Shown here: positions 34,975 through 46,748 of the stretch, piece after piece
Position numbering within the stretch: the first letter of the stretch is position 1
Layout: the number at the start of each line of letters is the position of its first letter
Assembly (NCBI RefSeq): GCF_963576675.1
Contig: NC_088918.1
Coordinates: forward strand, 58,485,501-58,549,500
DNA length: 64,000 nt
DNA from: Euphorbia lathyris
Lineage: Eukaryota; Streptophyta; Magnoliopsida; Malpighiales; Euphorbiaceae
Direction of reading: 5' to 3'
Translations under genes and position numbers: made by a program
The notes under the pieces: model-generated
What the model was told of the DNA's origin: nothing
The model's database searches: none
Seen by the model: the letters and a program-made list of their open reading frames with translations, nothing else

Positions 34975-36690
34975 TATAAAATCATGTGTTATGGTGTTCT
35001 GTCCTTTCATTTTGAAATAAGAGATGTCTATCTCAATAACACCATACAAAAGTTTCAGTACATCTAAACATCAGTCTACACCACACAAAGAATACTTCTG
35101 TCTGTAAAGACAAAATATCTCAAGTTACTTTTAACTTGTGATCTTGATATCATATAACTCTTTTATATGTCTATATGTTAGATCATAGGTATATATCCCT
35201 CTTGCGCTTTAAAGGAAACTAATTTCATCATTTATGCAAGACGACTTATATTTATTGAACAAGCTCTCAATTTGATAAAAAAAGCATCATCCTCACTCCC
35301 TTTGTCACCATTATAACAAAATAAGGGTAAACACTCATGTGTGTGGGCTACTTCTCTGTCTCACATGCATAATAGAATAACTACAAATATAAAAAAACGA
35401 CATTCACACTTGTGTATTTTAAACATTTAACCTTAATTGAATAATCATGTTTTCAAAATACATGAAATAGAAGTATGTTTAGATCCAACACAAATCTTGG
35501 GATCTAACATGTTTCACACTAACATCTTATATGACAGGTTCGGTAAGTGGATCTGGTACCTTGTTATGAGTAGATACATACTTCATATATTGACTTCTTT
35601 ACGTGCAATTAAACTTTTAACAAAACTTAATCTCAATGTGCTTTGGATCGTTATAGATCCTTTGATCCTTAGCAAAAGCTCATAGTAGATTCACTATCAT
35701 TATTAGTTACTACAAGACTATATATATGAGGTGCTAATACTTAAATGGTTTGCAAACCAACTTGACCATACTACCTGTTGTACTGCAGACGAGTATCACA
35801 CATACTCCATTCCTATGGCAGATAAAGACTCCCCATTTTTCTCACTGCTTAATTAGTATCACACTTAAGCCTAATGAGAAAGTTCAAATAGACATTGATT
35901 TTCTCATATGCAGTCTTCTATCTAATCTGCACTTGTGTATTATTATAATTTAAGATCCTTTTAGATAACATATAAAGTAAATTGCAGTTGCTCTAAGGTA
36001 TCTAAGTACTCTCTTGCAAAAATCTAATACGCTTGTGCTGAGTTGGACTCATATCTATTCTCTATCACAATGACATTACAGATATCCATTCTTGTACACT
36101 TCATAACATACATCATAACTATCTACAATGTTAGCATATGGGACATTTCTCATATATTCTATCCTTTTTGTTATGTTAAGGAACACATTTCAAAGCTACG
36201 GGTCATACCCCTTGAATATTGGGAAATCTACGGTTTTAGAATCTCGCATATTGAATTGTTCAAGAATCTTGTTAGCATATGTCTATTGAGACAAGGCCAA
36301 CAATTTCTTTGAACAATTTCTTGAAACCTTAATTCCAAGAACATATGTTGCTTAACCCCTGTAATCCATTCCAAAAGTGAACTTAACCAAGCTTTGATTT
36401 GGTTTACATATACAATGACATTTGAAGCTATGTTGATGTCATCAATATATAATAACAATAGTTAGAATTAGTCTCATTCATATGAACATCACAACAGTTG
36501 AGAAGGTCTCCTTAAAGTCTATCCCCTCCTAATGTGTATAATCCTTAGCAATCAGACGAGTTTTGTATATTTTGATACTATCATCAACCTTTTTGGTAAA
36601 TTCCATACATCATGTACAACTTTTGCCTCATATCACACTTTGGTGTAGAACATTCGATTTTACATACTAAAATGCACGACCCATAAAGTA

Positions 36691-37159
36691 GACGTTAGAG
36701 ATAGATAGAGAGAGTGACGCACGATGAGGGAGATTCACATGAGAATTGTGTATTCTCTAGGATCAACTCTGATTAGCCTTGTGATTAGGGTTAGGAGGCT
36801 ATCTATTTATAATCTAGGTTTAGCTTATAAAACCCTTACCCTAATCGTCCATCTTTTTGTAAGGGCTTGGCCCGATTCCATTTCGAGCGGGTTATTTATT
36901 CGGCCTATAACCCAAATAAGTCCTAACATACTCAACTAAAAATGAATAAACTTAAGGTCTATAATGAACCAAAATCATAATTACCAAATACCCAAGTCCT
37001 TTTCATTACGAGATCTCGATCTTGATTAGGGTCATAGTCTATAAAAACCTTAACTGTCAAGATACTAAGACTTCACCCTTAATTGTAATTCCCTAATGAG
37101 ATAAGACTTATTCTAAAATCTCCTGTACATAGTCAAGCTTTATTTCATAAAAATAAGGC
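36691..37159 (-). mobile_element. Copia-type LTR remnant and start of internal region
   Basis: On the minus strand an LTR starts TGTTAGGACTTATTTGGG at 36928 and carries tataaatagatagcc at about 36797-36811, like the A/B Copia LTR. Its far end is blurred at the duplication edge. Bases 36929-37159 are non-coding internal 3' sequence, which continues at 37636-37973 and 40279-40516 between later insertions. Confidence 0.5.
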
Positions 37160-37635
37160 AAAAAGCATAATTAAGCCCCATCAACTTTACATGTTTTAAG
37201 GATTAAGCCCCTGATCAATTATTTTTTCATATTGAGCCATTGATCATTGATTCTGTTATGGATTCGGTCCTTATATTTAACTTTTCCATCGAGTTTGGAT
37301 GGTACACATCGTTAGGGCAATTCGTCTTATTGACAATAACAAATAAAAATAAGAGTTTATTGACTAGGATAGATCGAGAGTAAAAAGTAACAAGAAATTA
37401 TAGAAATTAATTTTCAGCAGGTTCTTCCAAACTCGATCTTCTCCTCTCCCATTTTATGATTTTCAGTATTAGAATCGCCAAATCGATCTTCTCCTCTCCA
37501 AGCTCGACAGAAAAGTTAAATAAGGGTCAAATCTATAACAAAATCAATGATCAATGGCTCAATGTGGAAAAATAATTGATTAGGGACTTGATCCTTAAAA
37601 TAGGTAAAGTTCAAGGGTTTAATCAATGGAAGTGA
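37160..37635. mobile_element. Foldback/MITE with about 130 bp inverted arms
   Basis: The left arm contains catcaactttacatgtttt and caattattttttcatattga; the right arm contains their inverses with scattered mismatches. The arms make up over half of the element. Target duplication not identified. No frame. Confidence 0.6.
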
Positions 37636-37973
37636 TAAGATCTTATCCTGTTCTTACACAGTAATGAATTCCTTTCTTAGTTAATTTCTCGTCACACTAC
37701 ATAATAGAATAAGACCATTACATGCCGAATCTTTACATATGGATAACATGGTGCTAAGCAACAATAAACCTTATTCTCCTATGAACGGACAAGTAAGTCA
37801 CCTCAAATCAAAGGATTATATGTATCAATATGATCTAAATGATAAATGTTTGACAAGTCAAGAAACTCCATGCTATTATCGTTTAAAATCACAATTCAAT
37901 CAACTCATCTCTATGAGTATCTACATATGCATCTGATATCTCATGTCAAGTAGTATGAGATTCACTATTTCTC
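37636..37973 (-). other. Degenerate Copia 3' internal sequence
   Basis: AT-rich sequence between the foldback element and the TAA-flanked MITE; it resembles the untranslated tails near the A/B Copia LTRs (…cacactacataatagaataa…). No conserved domain. It resumes at 40279-40516. Confidence 0.35.
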
Positions 37974-38019
37974 TAACGGGGCGTTTGATATTCTATTGGG
38001 ATAAGGATAAGGATATAGG

Positions 38020-39926
38020 TGTTATCATCGTAATTTGTAGCATTTTTAGTATTTAATTACTAGTTATTTTGTATCATTTTAATAAATTTTAATAATGGTT
38101 TTTGTATATTTTCTTTATTTTATGTATCTAAGCCACTTTGTGTGTTTTTTAGGCACTTTCGCAAGGTTTTCGACATAAATAACCAAGTCGGGACTTAAGG
38201 CGGCAACTCGGGAGTAAAAGGGACAAAAAAAGGAGTTTTAGTGACACCTAGTGTGCACTTCGTCACGGATAGGTGCTGTAAGATAAAAGTCTAATTGTTC
38301 ACACTAGGACAGATTTGACACATTTTCGTATTTTCAACTTATCTCCCTCATACGGACTCGGATTGAGGCGATTCAAAATGCGTTGGAAAGCTAAGAGAAA
38401 GATAAACAAATGACTAATAATAATCATCTCCAAATTCGAAGTGTATCAGGCCCAGAAAATTATCCAAAGTTGATGAATATGTTGAAGCCTAAGATTCCTT
38501 TCACACCTTTACACATTTTAACTCCTAAATTATTAAAATCTTCCACCATGCTCTCTTAAATGCTAAATTCAGAAGATAAGGGAGTGGGAGGCCATAAGGA
38601 GACTTGGTCTTTGGAATTATGTGTGCCATTTTACTATAAAAGGAGACCTTGTGTGCCATTTGAAGACACACCAAACTTAGGCTTAATTCCTCCCTCTATA
38701 ATGTTATTTTGCTGATTTTTCTCCTTAAAAATCAGTTGTTTGTGGTGTTGTTATTGTTGTTAAAGTGTTGTTTGTGCAAAAGTTCATCTAATAAAAGTAA
38801 GTTTCAAGTTACGGAAGAAGTTCGTTCGGCAATCGTCATCACGGTTTCTTCTAAACTTTAATCTCTTTTATTAATATGAATTCTATTATCTATCTTTCTA
38901 AGGTGTGTTTTAATCTAATCATGGGCTAAAACCCCCTTAACTAAGGCTAAAAGCGGATCTTAACTTTAATTATGTGGTAATTACGTTTAACCTATTTAAG
39001 TTATCTTTATCCTTTTTAAGAACTAACTTATGATTCTTAATGCTTGTAGGAGATGGGCCAACTCTCTACTTGAATATAATTAATCATTTATATTGACCGT
39101 AGTTAAATTGATTAATCGAAATTCATAAGTTGGTCCTAATGACCATTTAGTGTGGCTTATTGGTTTTCCAAGGTTTTTCATGAATCTTATTACATATCTT
39201 AGATTTATTACTTGAGCCGGACCAAGGGAAAGTAATAAATCGAAGGTTTGGAAATAAGAAAACTTAATGCTTCTTTAGATTAATTACTTGAGCCGGACCA
39301 AGGGAAAGTAATTAATTGAAAGTTTAGAACTAATTACTCGAGCGGTTTTTCTTGAATCTTAAGTAATCACTTTAGCCGGACCAAGGTAAAGTAGGTTAAA
39401 AAGGTTTAGATTAAATCTTATTACAAATCTTAGATTTATTACTTCAGCCGGACCAAGGGAAAGTAATAAATCGAAGGTTTGGAACTAAGAAAACTTAATG
39501 CTTATCTTGATTAATTACTTAAGCCGTACCAAGGGAAAGTAATTAGTCGAGAGTTTAAAACCAATCTCGAGAACTATTAGTTAATAAGAAAAATCGTCAT
39601 CTTAAAAAGGATAAAACAACTTAAAAGGGGTTAAGTGTTATTACCAAGCAAAGAGGTTAAGTGAAGCTAGAAGCCTTAGTTTCTTTCATTATAAGTATTC
39701 TCTTATCTAATTTTGTACAATTTTCATCTCACTTTTTGTTTAAGTCTTAGCTTGATTGTCCAACAAACTCTACATTTTGATTGTTTAAATAATAGATAGT
39801 AAGCAAAGAGATTAGTACTTATAATCACCATCCTCGTGGGAATGATACTCTACTTTCACTTTATTACTTGATACACGACTAAGGTACACTTGCCTTCACA
39901 TGCACGTATACGTAAAGCGCGCATCA
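38020..39926 (+). mobile_element. Solo LTR (1907 bp), probably Gypsy-type
   Basis: Starts TGTTATCATCG and ends GCGCGCATCA, with perfect 5 bp target repeats atagg (38015-38019 and 39927-39931). The end …acgtaaagcgcgcatca resembles Tat/Athila-type Gypsy LTR ends; that class call is tentative. The right half carries the hairpin repeats at 39202-39551. Confidence 0.85.
39202..39551. repeat. Five hairpin repeats within the solo LTR
   Basis: Units near 39202, 39279, 39361, 39432 and 39509 each have the form attactt-gagccggaccaagg-aaagtaat, with the flanks able to pair. Units 1+2 and 4+5 form a larger repeat of about 230 bp including linker text. Stems differ in sequence between units (ttatt or taatta types) yet keep pairing, while the loop agccggaccaagg is nearly constant. 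Confidence 0.85.
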
Positions 39927-40516
39927 ATAGGTTAGGATAAGGATAAATGGTTGGGATAAGGATAAAAATATGATAGTCGAGAATTATTATTCAATGTTTG
40001 GTATGTGGGATAGAGATATGGATAAAATAATACATTTTACTATTTTAACCTTATTTAAACTACATAACATTAATTTGAGGGATAAGATAGACTTTTCAAT
40101 CCTATTAAAATCGCATGAGCTTATCTCACCTCCTTATACTACCCCCTCTTGGGTATATGATTTGAGGGATAAGACTTATATCCCGCTCTTATCTCTCTAA
40201 CCTATCTCTAAAATAAACATGGGATAACTCGTCTCAGTTTTTTTTATCCCTATCCCGCCTCTAACAAACACCCTGTAAGAAGATGAATAGAAGTAATGAT
40301 TTATAAATTAATAGTGCACATTTATTAGTTCTTATGAACATGAAAATTTAAAGCATATCAATTAACAAGAAAACTTATTTTGTATTCTCAACTTATTGAG
40401 AACATACTTTCTTAGATAATACTTTTAAGACAATATTTGTAAAGATATATATCTTATTAAATAAAAGATAAATATGAAAACATATATTTATTTATATCCA
40501 ACAAATCTAATATATA

Positions 40517-40919
40517 GGTCCTGTTTGGTAAAGAGCGTTTTGGGATAAAAAGAGCGGTTTTGACCAAATTTAGAGGTTTGACCACTGAAACCGCTGATTG
40601 GAGTGTTTGGTGGAGAGACGTTTGGGAGAGAGTTTTGGGATGAAAACGCTAATTTAGAAAAATCTCTTAAAAGGAGCTTTTTCAATTAGCGTTTTGCAAT
40701 ATTAAAATTAATGGACTTCTTTAACCCTAATAGATAGACTCCCTCTTCTCCTACGCCAAAATTAATGCCCTTATTCGTCTTTTTGCACAAATCGCTATTA
40801 TCAATCAGCTAATTTTTACCAAACAGGTCTACACAAACAGCTAGTCAAATTAGCTAATGTAATCAGCTATCAGCTAATGTAATCAGCTAACAGCTAACAG
40901 CTAATTCCAAAACAGGGCC
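40517..40919. mobile_element. MITE with GGTCCTGTTTGG ends, copy 1
   Basis: Inverted ends GGTCCTGTTTGG / GGCCCTGTTTTGG. It includes agcggttttgacc, gtttgaccactgaaaccgct and repeated cagctaa words. A related copy in opposite orientation is at 59311-59690. Target duplication unclear, so superfamily is open. Confidence 0.75.
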
Positions 40920-43271
40920 ATAATATAATGGAACTGAGGTGCCAACGCCTCGATTTTTACTGATTAAAAATAATATTTTTATTTATCTTTTTTTTTTCTT
41001 CCATTTTTGCTAATATTAATAAAAAATTGATTAAAAATAGTAGATGTAAAATATTAGATCACGAAAAAATATTAGATGTAAAATGTGATAATGAATATCC
41101 AATATCCAATAACCTAACCGAAGAGTAAATATAGCAACAAACTCCTCCCATTTTCCCCCAAAATAAATACGAAATGAATATCTAATAACATGATTAACCT
41201 CTGTTTATTAAGTTGAAAAAAGATTAATATGATTCTTCACTTTATCTCCTTCAGCGAGAATTACTCATAACTGATCATCCTTCATTTTCTCAATCTCCAC
41301 CCTAACGGAATCAATCTCTCTCCCTCTTTCCAATTTCTTTTCCAATTGGGACTCTATGTTTATCTATATCTTTTATAATTTCTAATTAATCTGATTCTTC
41401 AAGTTATCCCTTTCAGCGAAAATTACTCATAACTAATCCTAAGATAAGATTAATTTCTGGCTTTAAATTGTTGTTGCAGATACTAGTAAGGCCTTTATCA
41501 CTACTGGGTCTCCGTTTTCATGGACAACACACTAAGACTACTGGACGTAGAGGAAAGACCATTGGTGTCTCTAAGAAGCGATAATCTGTGATCGTTCTCC
41601 AACGACGTAGGTCTTTTCTGGGTTTCATTGGACGGCGATGAGTAAGGCTTTTAGCTATGTTCTTTATTTCTCTTTTACTTCTAAGTTCCAATTTTCATAT
41701 GATATTATTTATGGTGTTTAACATTTGATAGGGAGTACTGTATAGGAAATATGATGATCTTTCTAAGTAATGATTTTACATGGTTGGTGGCATAGAAGAA
41801 GTCATTGCAAAGGCAGAGAAAATTGCCAAGGAAAATGCTTAGGGACTTGACAGAATTTAAAAAAATATGGTAGGTGGGTTTGCATATATATTATTTTTTA
41901 GATGAAAATATCACTGATTTTATCAATTTAAAAGTTGTTGAACTCTTTGTAGGTTACACTTAGGGTAGAGAAATAATGTTATTTCATATTCTTTTCAAAA
42001 CTCCTTTTTTTTTTTTTTTTGTGCAATAAGAAATGGGTATTCATTTTCTTGATATCTTTTCTCATCTTTTATTATCTAAATTTAGCTCTATCCACTTACA
42101 AAACAATAAAATTTTAATCTTAAAGTTTACCATGAGTCAATTTTAAATCTAATTAACAAAAGATCATATCTCTAGTATGCAATAAAATTCATAGAGCTAA
42201 GTTTGTATGTAATTTATCAAGTATAGAAATATATAATCTTGATAAAACTCCAACCTTAAATCTTCCATAAAGACAAAAGTTGAATGTATTATGTTTTGTT
42301 ACCTATCATAATTTTGGGATTGAGTTTTTATATCTATTCATCTATAAGCTTATAAGCTGTTGTTTTATAAATAATAATACAAACAAAGTTTCACTTTTTG
42401 ATTGTAACTTGGTAGAACAAGTAATTAAAATTAAATAAGTGTTTCAAAACTGAAGGTAAGAAATTTCAAATACCCAATTCATATAAGAGCAATCAAAGAG
42501 CATGAAAATAAGAAAATATAGTTTAGGGGTGATTCTTAGCAACAATTTTGATTATTATTGTTGTAGGTCGATTTAGATAATCCATATTGAATGATTAGCT
42601 CTGTATTTACCTTTGATATATTTAACAAAGCAATGTTTGGTTTGAAAGAATTTCTCCAAAAGAAACAGTAGCATATTTCCAATGACATCAGTTAATATTT
42701 TAATATTTGATTTGTATTTTAATATTTGGTTTGTATTTGAATATTTCAAGATTCTAATATTTCATATTGTAATGGTCTTATGCATTGGTATATTCATTTG
42801 TAGGAATTCTGTTTCAAGTGAATCTTCTTCATATTTCAACAATGAATGAATATCAAAGGAGTGTTTGCTTTCCTAATATGTATCAATTCAAAGGATTGTT
42901 TGCTTTCCTAATATGTACCAATTGTAAATTATATAGTTAAATAGAAAAAATGAAACATGGACTAATACTAACAAAGATTTCAATTGGGCATCAAATGAAA
43001 GATTTGGCCAGAGCATAAGTATGATTAGTTCACTTCATTCTATAAATTCACATGTATCACATTTATTTATTTTTATTCAATCTGCAGAAACTTTTGTATT
43101 CGGAGAGACATCTTTAAACTTGAAGCACTAAAGAAAAAGCTTACACACTTTTCCTAATTGTTTACAGAAGAAATGAGTAGTTAGCTAAAGAAGGTTTTTC
43201 GGGTCTTCAGTATAGTAGTCTTGAAAGTGTTAAATAATATAATTAAATATGAATTTATGTAGAGATGTTTA
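40920..43271. other. Intergenic, AT-rich, with RPS18 scrap and small repeats
   Basis: No complete gene. A direct repeat of about 55 bp occurs at 41224-41280 and 41385-41440 (…cagcgagaattactcataact…). A 35 bp tandem duplication lies at 42855-42923 (…gtttgctttcctaatatgta…). The ribosomal protein fragment is listed separately. Confidence 0.6.
41478..41584 (+). pseudogene. RPS18: Ribosomal protein S18 C-terminal fragment
   Basis: 41508-41584 reads [18 protein letters not shown] and then IGVSKKR and a stop, the near-invariant end of eukaryotic 40S protein S18. The upstream HYW codons are present at 41499-41507, but one base is missing between them and GLR, so the frame breaks. A cag acceptor-like sequence precedes it, suggesting a genomic last-exon copy and not a processed one. 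The rest of the gene is absent. Confidence 0.8.
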
Positions 43272-45873
43272 GAGCATCTCTAGTGGTGCTGAATTGGACC
43301 AATCTGTAATTAACTAGACACTTTCAACCACTAGAAATGAAAAATTTGTTGTCGTTGGGATTGGACGAGTCGCCTAATCCAGCGACTCTCTAGGAAAAAA
43401 AGCCTGAAAGATGAGATGACGCGCAGCAAAGAAATGGCTCTACACCGCCTATCTCCAAGCAATGTCCCATTCACGAAATCAATTTGGCGCATCCATCTCC
43501 GATTTATTTGACTTCATAGGACTGAGTGGTAGGTCCCTCCATTTTTGCTATGTCTCCAACATGATGTATCTCAATTTTTTATTTTTATAATATAAAATAT
43601 AATTAAAAAGTTGTTGTATCTAATTTTGAAATGATTATTTAATATAATATTTTTTTTGGATTTCAAAATTATTTGAGAGCCAATGTTAATATTGATGTTG
43701 TGGTTTTTAATTGTTTTTTTATTATTTCCAATAACGGTAGAATTCAAACAGTAATTTTTTTTATATACTATAAAACATCTCATTTAACCCATAAAAATCA
43801 CATTCAATTTAAACATTATTCTACTCTTAGCACATTTATTTGAAATGGATTCAAATGATGAATACAGTTAATATTACTCTTACGTTCCAAATTCTCAAAA
43901 CGCATCGAATCCAAATTCTCAAAACCCGACCCCAAATACTTATAATCTCAAAGTTCTTCAATCCGACCTATTCCGCATAATTTTCAATATGATCCTAATA
44001 TGTCATATGCTTCGAGTCCACCGATGTACTATAATCCCGACGATTAGTTCCCTCTTGTGAATGCAGCAGGTAATCGACCAATGATGTCGGGATACTTTCC
44101 TCGTAAACAAAAACTCATAATCTAAAATATCATCAGTATCTCACCAAAATGTCTTCTGATAGTAGTGCAGAATACGAGCTAATGATACAGAGTGCGATTG
44201 AAATGATTCAAGAGGATGATGAACTTGATCTTTATTTACTTCAACAAGTACAACAACAAGTCGGCCACACTGCTGAACCTCGAAGGAGAAAATATGTAAG
44301 ACGTGATCGAGAAGTTGCTGTAGAACGTCTGTATAATGACTACTTTGCTCATGAACCTGTTTATTAAGCTGAAGTTTATACGTATAGTGGAAGACGTTAA
44401 AAATCACACAGAATATTTCCAACAAAGGGTCATGCAGTAAAAAGAAGTGGCTTATCTCCACTCCAAAAATGTACATCAGCTATGCGCATACTTGCGTATG
44501 GATTTCCGACTGATGCTTTTGATGAATACATTAAAATTAGTGAGTGCATAGCGTTAGAATGTGTGGAAATTTTTTATCGTGCTATTATCGAGGTGTATGG
44601 GCCTGTGTATATGAGGAGGCCTAATGCTGCCGATGTACAACGTTTAATTCAGATGCACGAGGAATACCATGGGTACCCTAGGATGCTTGACAGTCTTGAC
44701 TGCATGCATTGGGCATGTAAGAATTGTCCAGTTGCATGGAAGGGGCAATATACCCGAGGAGATTATGGATATCCAACAATCATGCTTGAAGCAGTCGCTT
44801 CAGTAGAACTTTGGATTTGGCACACATATTTCGGTGTTGCTGGGTCTAATAATGACCTTAATGTTTTGAGCAGATCTAATTTGTTCGAAGATAATTTAAA
44901 AGAAACAGCACCGACGATTTAATTTACTGTTAACAACAAGACATATAATATGGGCTATTATCTAACTGATGGTATCTATTCCGAATAGGCTACTTTTATG
45001 AAAAGCTTTCCACATGCTAATGACCCTCAACGAATATGTTACAAACAAAGGCATGAGAGCGCACACAAAGATGTTGAACGACCATTCGGGGTACTTCAAG
45101 CCCGATTTGCAATAGTACGTGGACCAACACGTACTTGGCATAAAAAAAAAACTCAACGACATTATGGATGCTTGTGTAATATTACATAACATGATTGTTG
45201 AAAATGAGAGGCACACTTACTCAAGAAACTTTCCAACTAAGGAATTTTCTCAGCCCATAGTTCCTGATGACATTCAACATGGACATGTTCTGGATTTTGC
45301 TGCTTATCTCGCAAGGGATTTACAAATCCGCGATAGAAACATGCACGATCAACTAAAATTGGATCTAGTTGAGCACATTTGGGAACGTTTCGGAATCACC
45401 GACCTTACTACTTAAACATCGAAAAATTTACTCTTTCAATCATGTATTCCTTTTAATTTAAGGCATTTACATTGTTCATTTTTTTCAAATGTATGTTTCC
45501 TTAATGTAATGCACTTTTGTTAATTACTGAAATCAATTAAAATTCTGAGAAAATAAATTATATTTGCATATTAATTTTTAAATCTAATTAAATAAATGAT
45601 TTAAATTATAAATATTTATTCGATTAATATTAAATATTGATAGATTTTTATTTAATTAATATTAATTCATTAATGATTTTTATTATTATTATAAAATAAG
45701 TTAATTGATTAAAAGTAAAGAAAAATAAATATTATATGACGTGTGGGATCCGTGATTGTGACTAACCACTAGAGAGAATTTTTTATTGGAATTGTTTTGT
45801 GGAAAGAGTTGTTAGAAATTAGTGAGGTGTAGTGGTTGGAGGGTGTACAACCCTCCAACCACTAGAGTTGCTC
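43272..45873 (+). mobile_element. PIF/Harbinger transposon (2602 bp), inactive
   Basis: Ends GAGCATCTCTAGTGGT and (inverted) GAGCAACTCTAGTGGT, flanked by TTA (43269-43271 and 45874-45876). An inverted 14 bp motif agtggttggagggt borders the right end. It contains a disabled transposase and, at 43846-44050, a short Asn/Pro/Gln-rich start resembling the N-terminus of the element's second (Myb-like) protein. Confidence 0.88.
44149..45415 (+). pseudogene. PIF/Harbinger DDE transposase
   Basis: The frame beginning at 44149 continues through stops at 44365 and 44398 into 44482-44922, then through stops at 44920 and near 44986, and after a frameshift in the A9 run (about 45146) ends at 45415. The DDE_4 landmarks are clear: LDCMHW (first Asp), WKGQYTRGDYG, TIMLEAVAS, GSNNDLNVL, DVERPFGVLQARFAIVRGP (Glu) and CVILHNMIVE. 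The usual second Asp of 'DLWIWH' is Glu here (VELWIWH). With four stops, a frameshift and this substitution it cannot be active. Confidence 0.9.
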
Positions 45874-45876
45874 TTA

Positions 45877-46748
45877 TAAAAACTATCAAGAAGGTAGATG
45901 AAAACAAATATTAAGATATATCATCATGAAGCTGCCTCAATAATTGATATTATATCCCTAGATTGTACTACTCTTAATATTTTAATTTTTTTAGGTGCAA
46001 ATTTGTTCCAAAAGTTTAAGGGAGAAGAGAACACTCAAATTATCATAAAATTAAAACACAGTAAAAATAAAAAATAAATAGTTCATTTTGATACAACGAG
46101 AAATCTTCGTTTGTTCCAAGTACATGACGAGCACCAAGTAGCAGTTTCTTGGAAGAGTAATTTCATACCTGTCACGGGTAATGTTTTGAATCCCAACTCA
46201 TCCCATATCTTTTTACACAAGGTTCAAATAATCTCATTAAGATCCGATAGTATTGAGCACCCACGAAACTCGTATCCGTTGTCATCCCAATTTACACATA
46301 TCACATATCGTATCTTACCTAATTAATGCTTAAACCAAACATGGTGTTAATAACTATGAATTATAGTTGCTAAATATTGATAACGTTAAAATTTAAAATT
46401 TTAAGTTTAAATGTTTTCTTTTTTAACCTTAGTAGGAACACAATAAAGAAATCCTCTTTGGTAGACATAAAAGATCAAAATTGATTAGGTGGTGTCGTAT
46501 TGGGGTTTTGATTTGCATTTATCCTTAGCGCCCTTCAATCTTGAGTGAAAAACTCTCTCTTCTTGGGTTGGGGGGTATTCATATCTACTGCAAGTAGCTC
46601 TTCTCTGCTCCCTTCGTTAGCTGCTTTCTACTACTTTCAGAATATTGCTATGGAAACTTCAATAGCAAGTGCATAAAGCTACCTTCTATATGTTTGCGTA
46701 TACTGACCACACTCATTTTGCACTCTTCCTGTTTGTTGTATTGCCTCA
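45877..46748. other. PPR upstream region
   Basis: Intergenic between the Harbinger element and the PPR start. No gene or clear TATA box. About 46500-46748 is likely promoter and 5' UTR. Confidence 0.5.

Larger units (their letters stand above)
31570..36600 (-). pseudogene. Degenerate Copia internal region, copy B
   Basis: Same remnant as copy A. Minus-strand reverse-transcriptase scrap LLYIDDINIAS…VNQIKAWLSS lies at 36228-36458. The C-terminal segment with the NPLTEP-like motif lies at about 35440-35640. The untranslated tail is interrupted by the Mutator-like element at 32190-34974. No intact frame. Confidence 0.75.
25195..36690 (+). repeat. Segmental duplication copy B (about 11.5 kb)
   Basis: Collinear with copy A. 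Private to copy B are a hAT-like MITE (25369-25893), complete ADF exons 2-3 and their 3' flank, a PIF-type MITE and MITE fragment (30480-31112), a CT/TA microsatellite and a solo LTR (32397-33805). It lacks the copy-A LINE, promoter MITE and ABCI10 block. The left end cuts a hAT element, and the right end lies at the Mutator-like TIR arm. Confidence 0.85.
37977..40275. mobile_element. PIF-like MITE split by a solo LTR
   Basis: Ends CGGGGCGTTTGATATTC and (inverted) CAGGGTGTTTGTTAGAG, flanked by TAA at 37974-37976 and 40276-40278. Inner gggataaggataa words occur in both orientations. Without the LTR it is about 390 bp. The 3 bp TAA target suggests PIF/Harbinger mobilisation. Confidence 0.65.

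Noticed and set aside
38015..39931. Tandem hairpins as a CRISPR array
   Set aside because: Only five diverged units without unique spacers, within a plant LTR flanked by a 5 bp duplication.
44141..44476. 111-codon minus frame in the Harbinger element
   Set aside because: Antisense of the transposase region, no domain.
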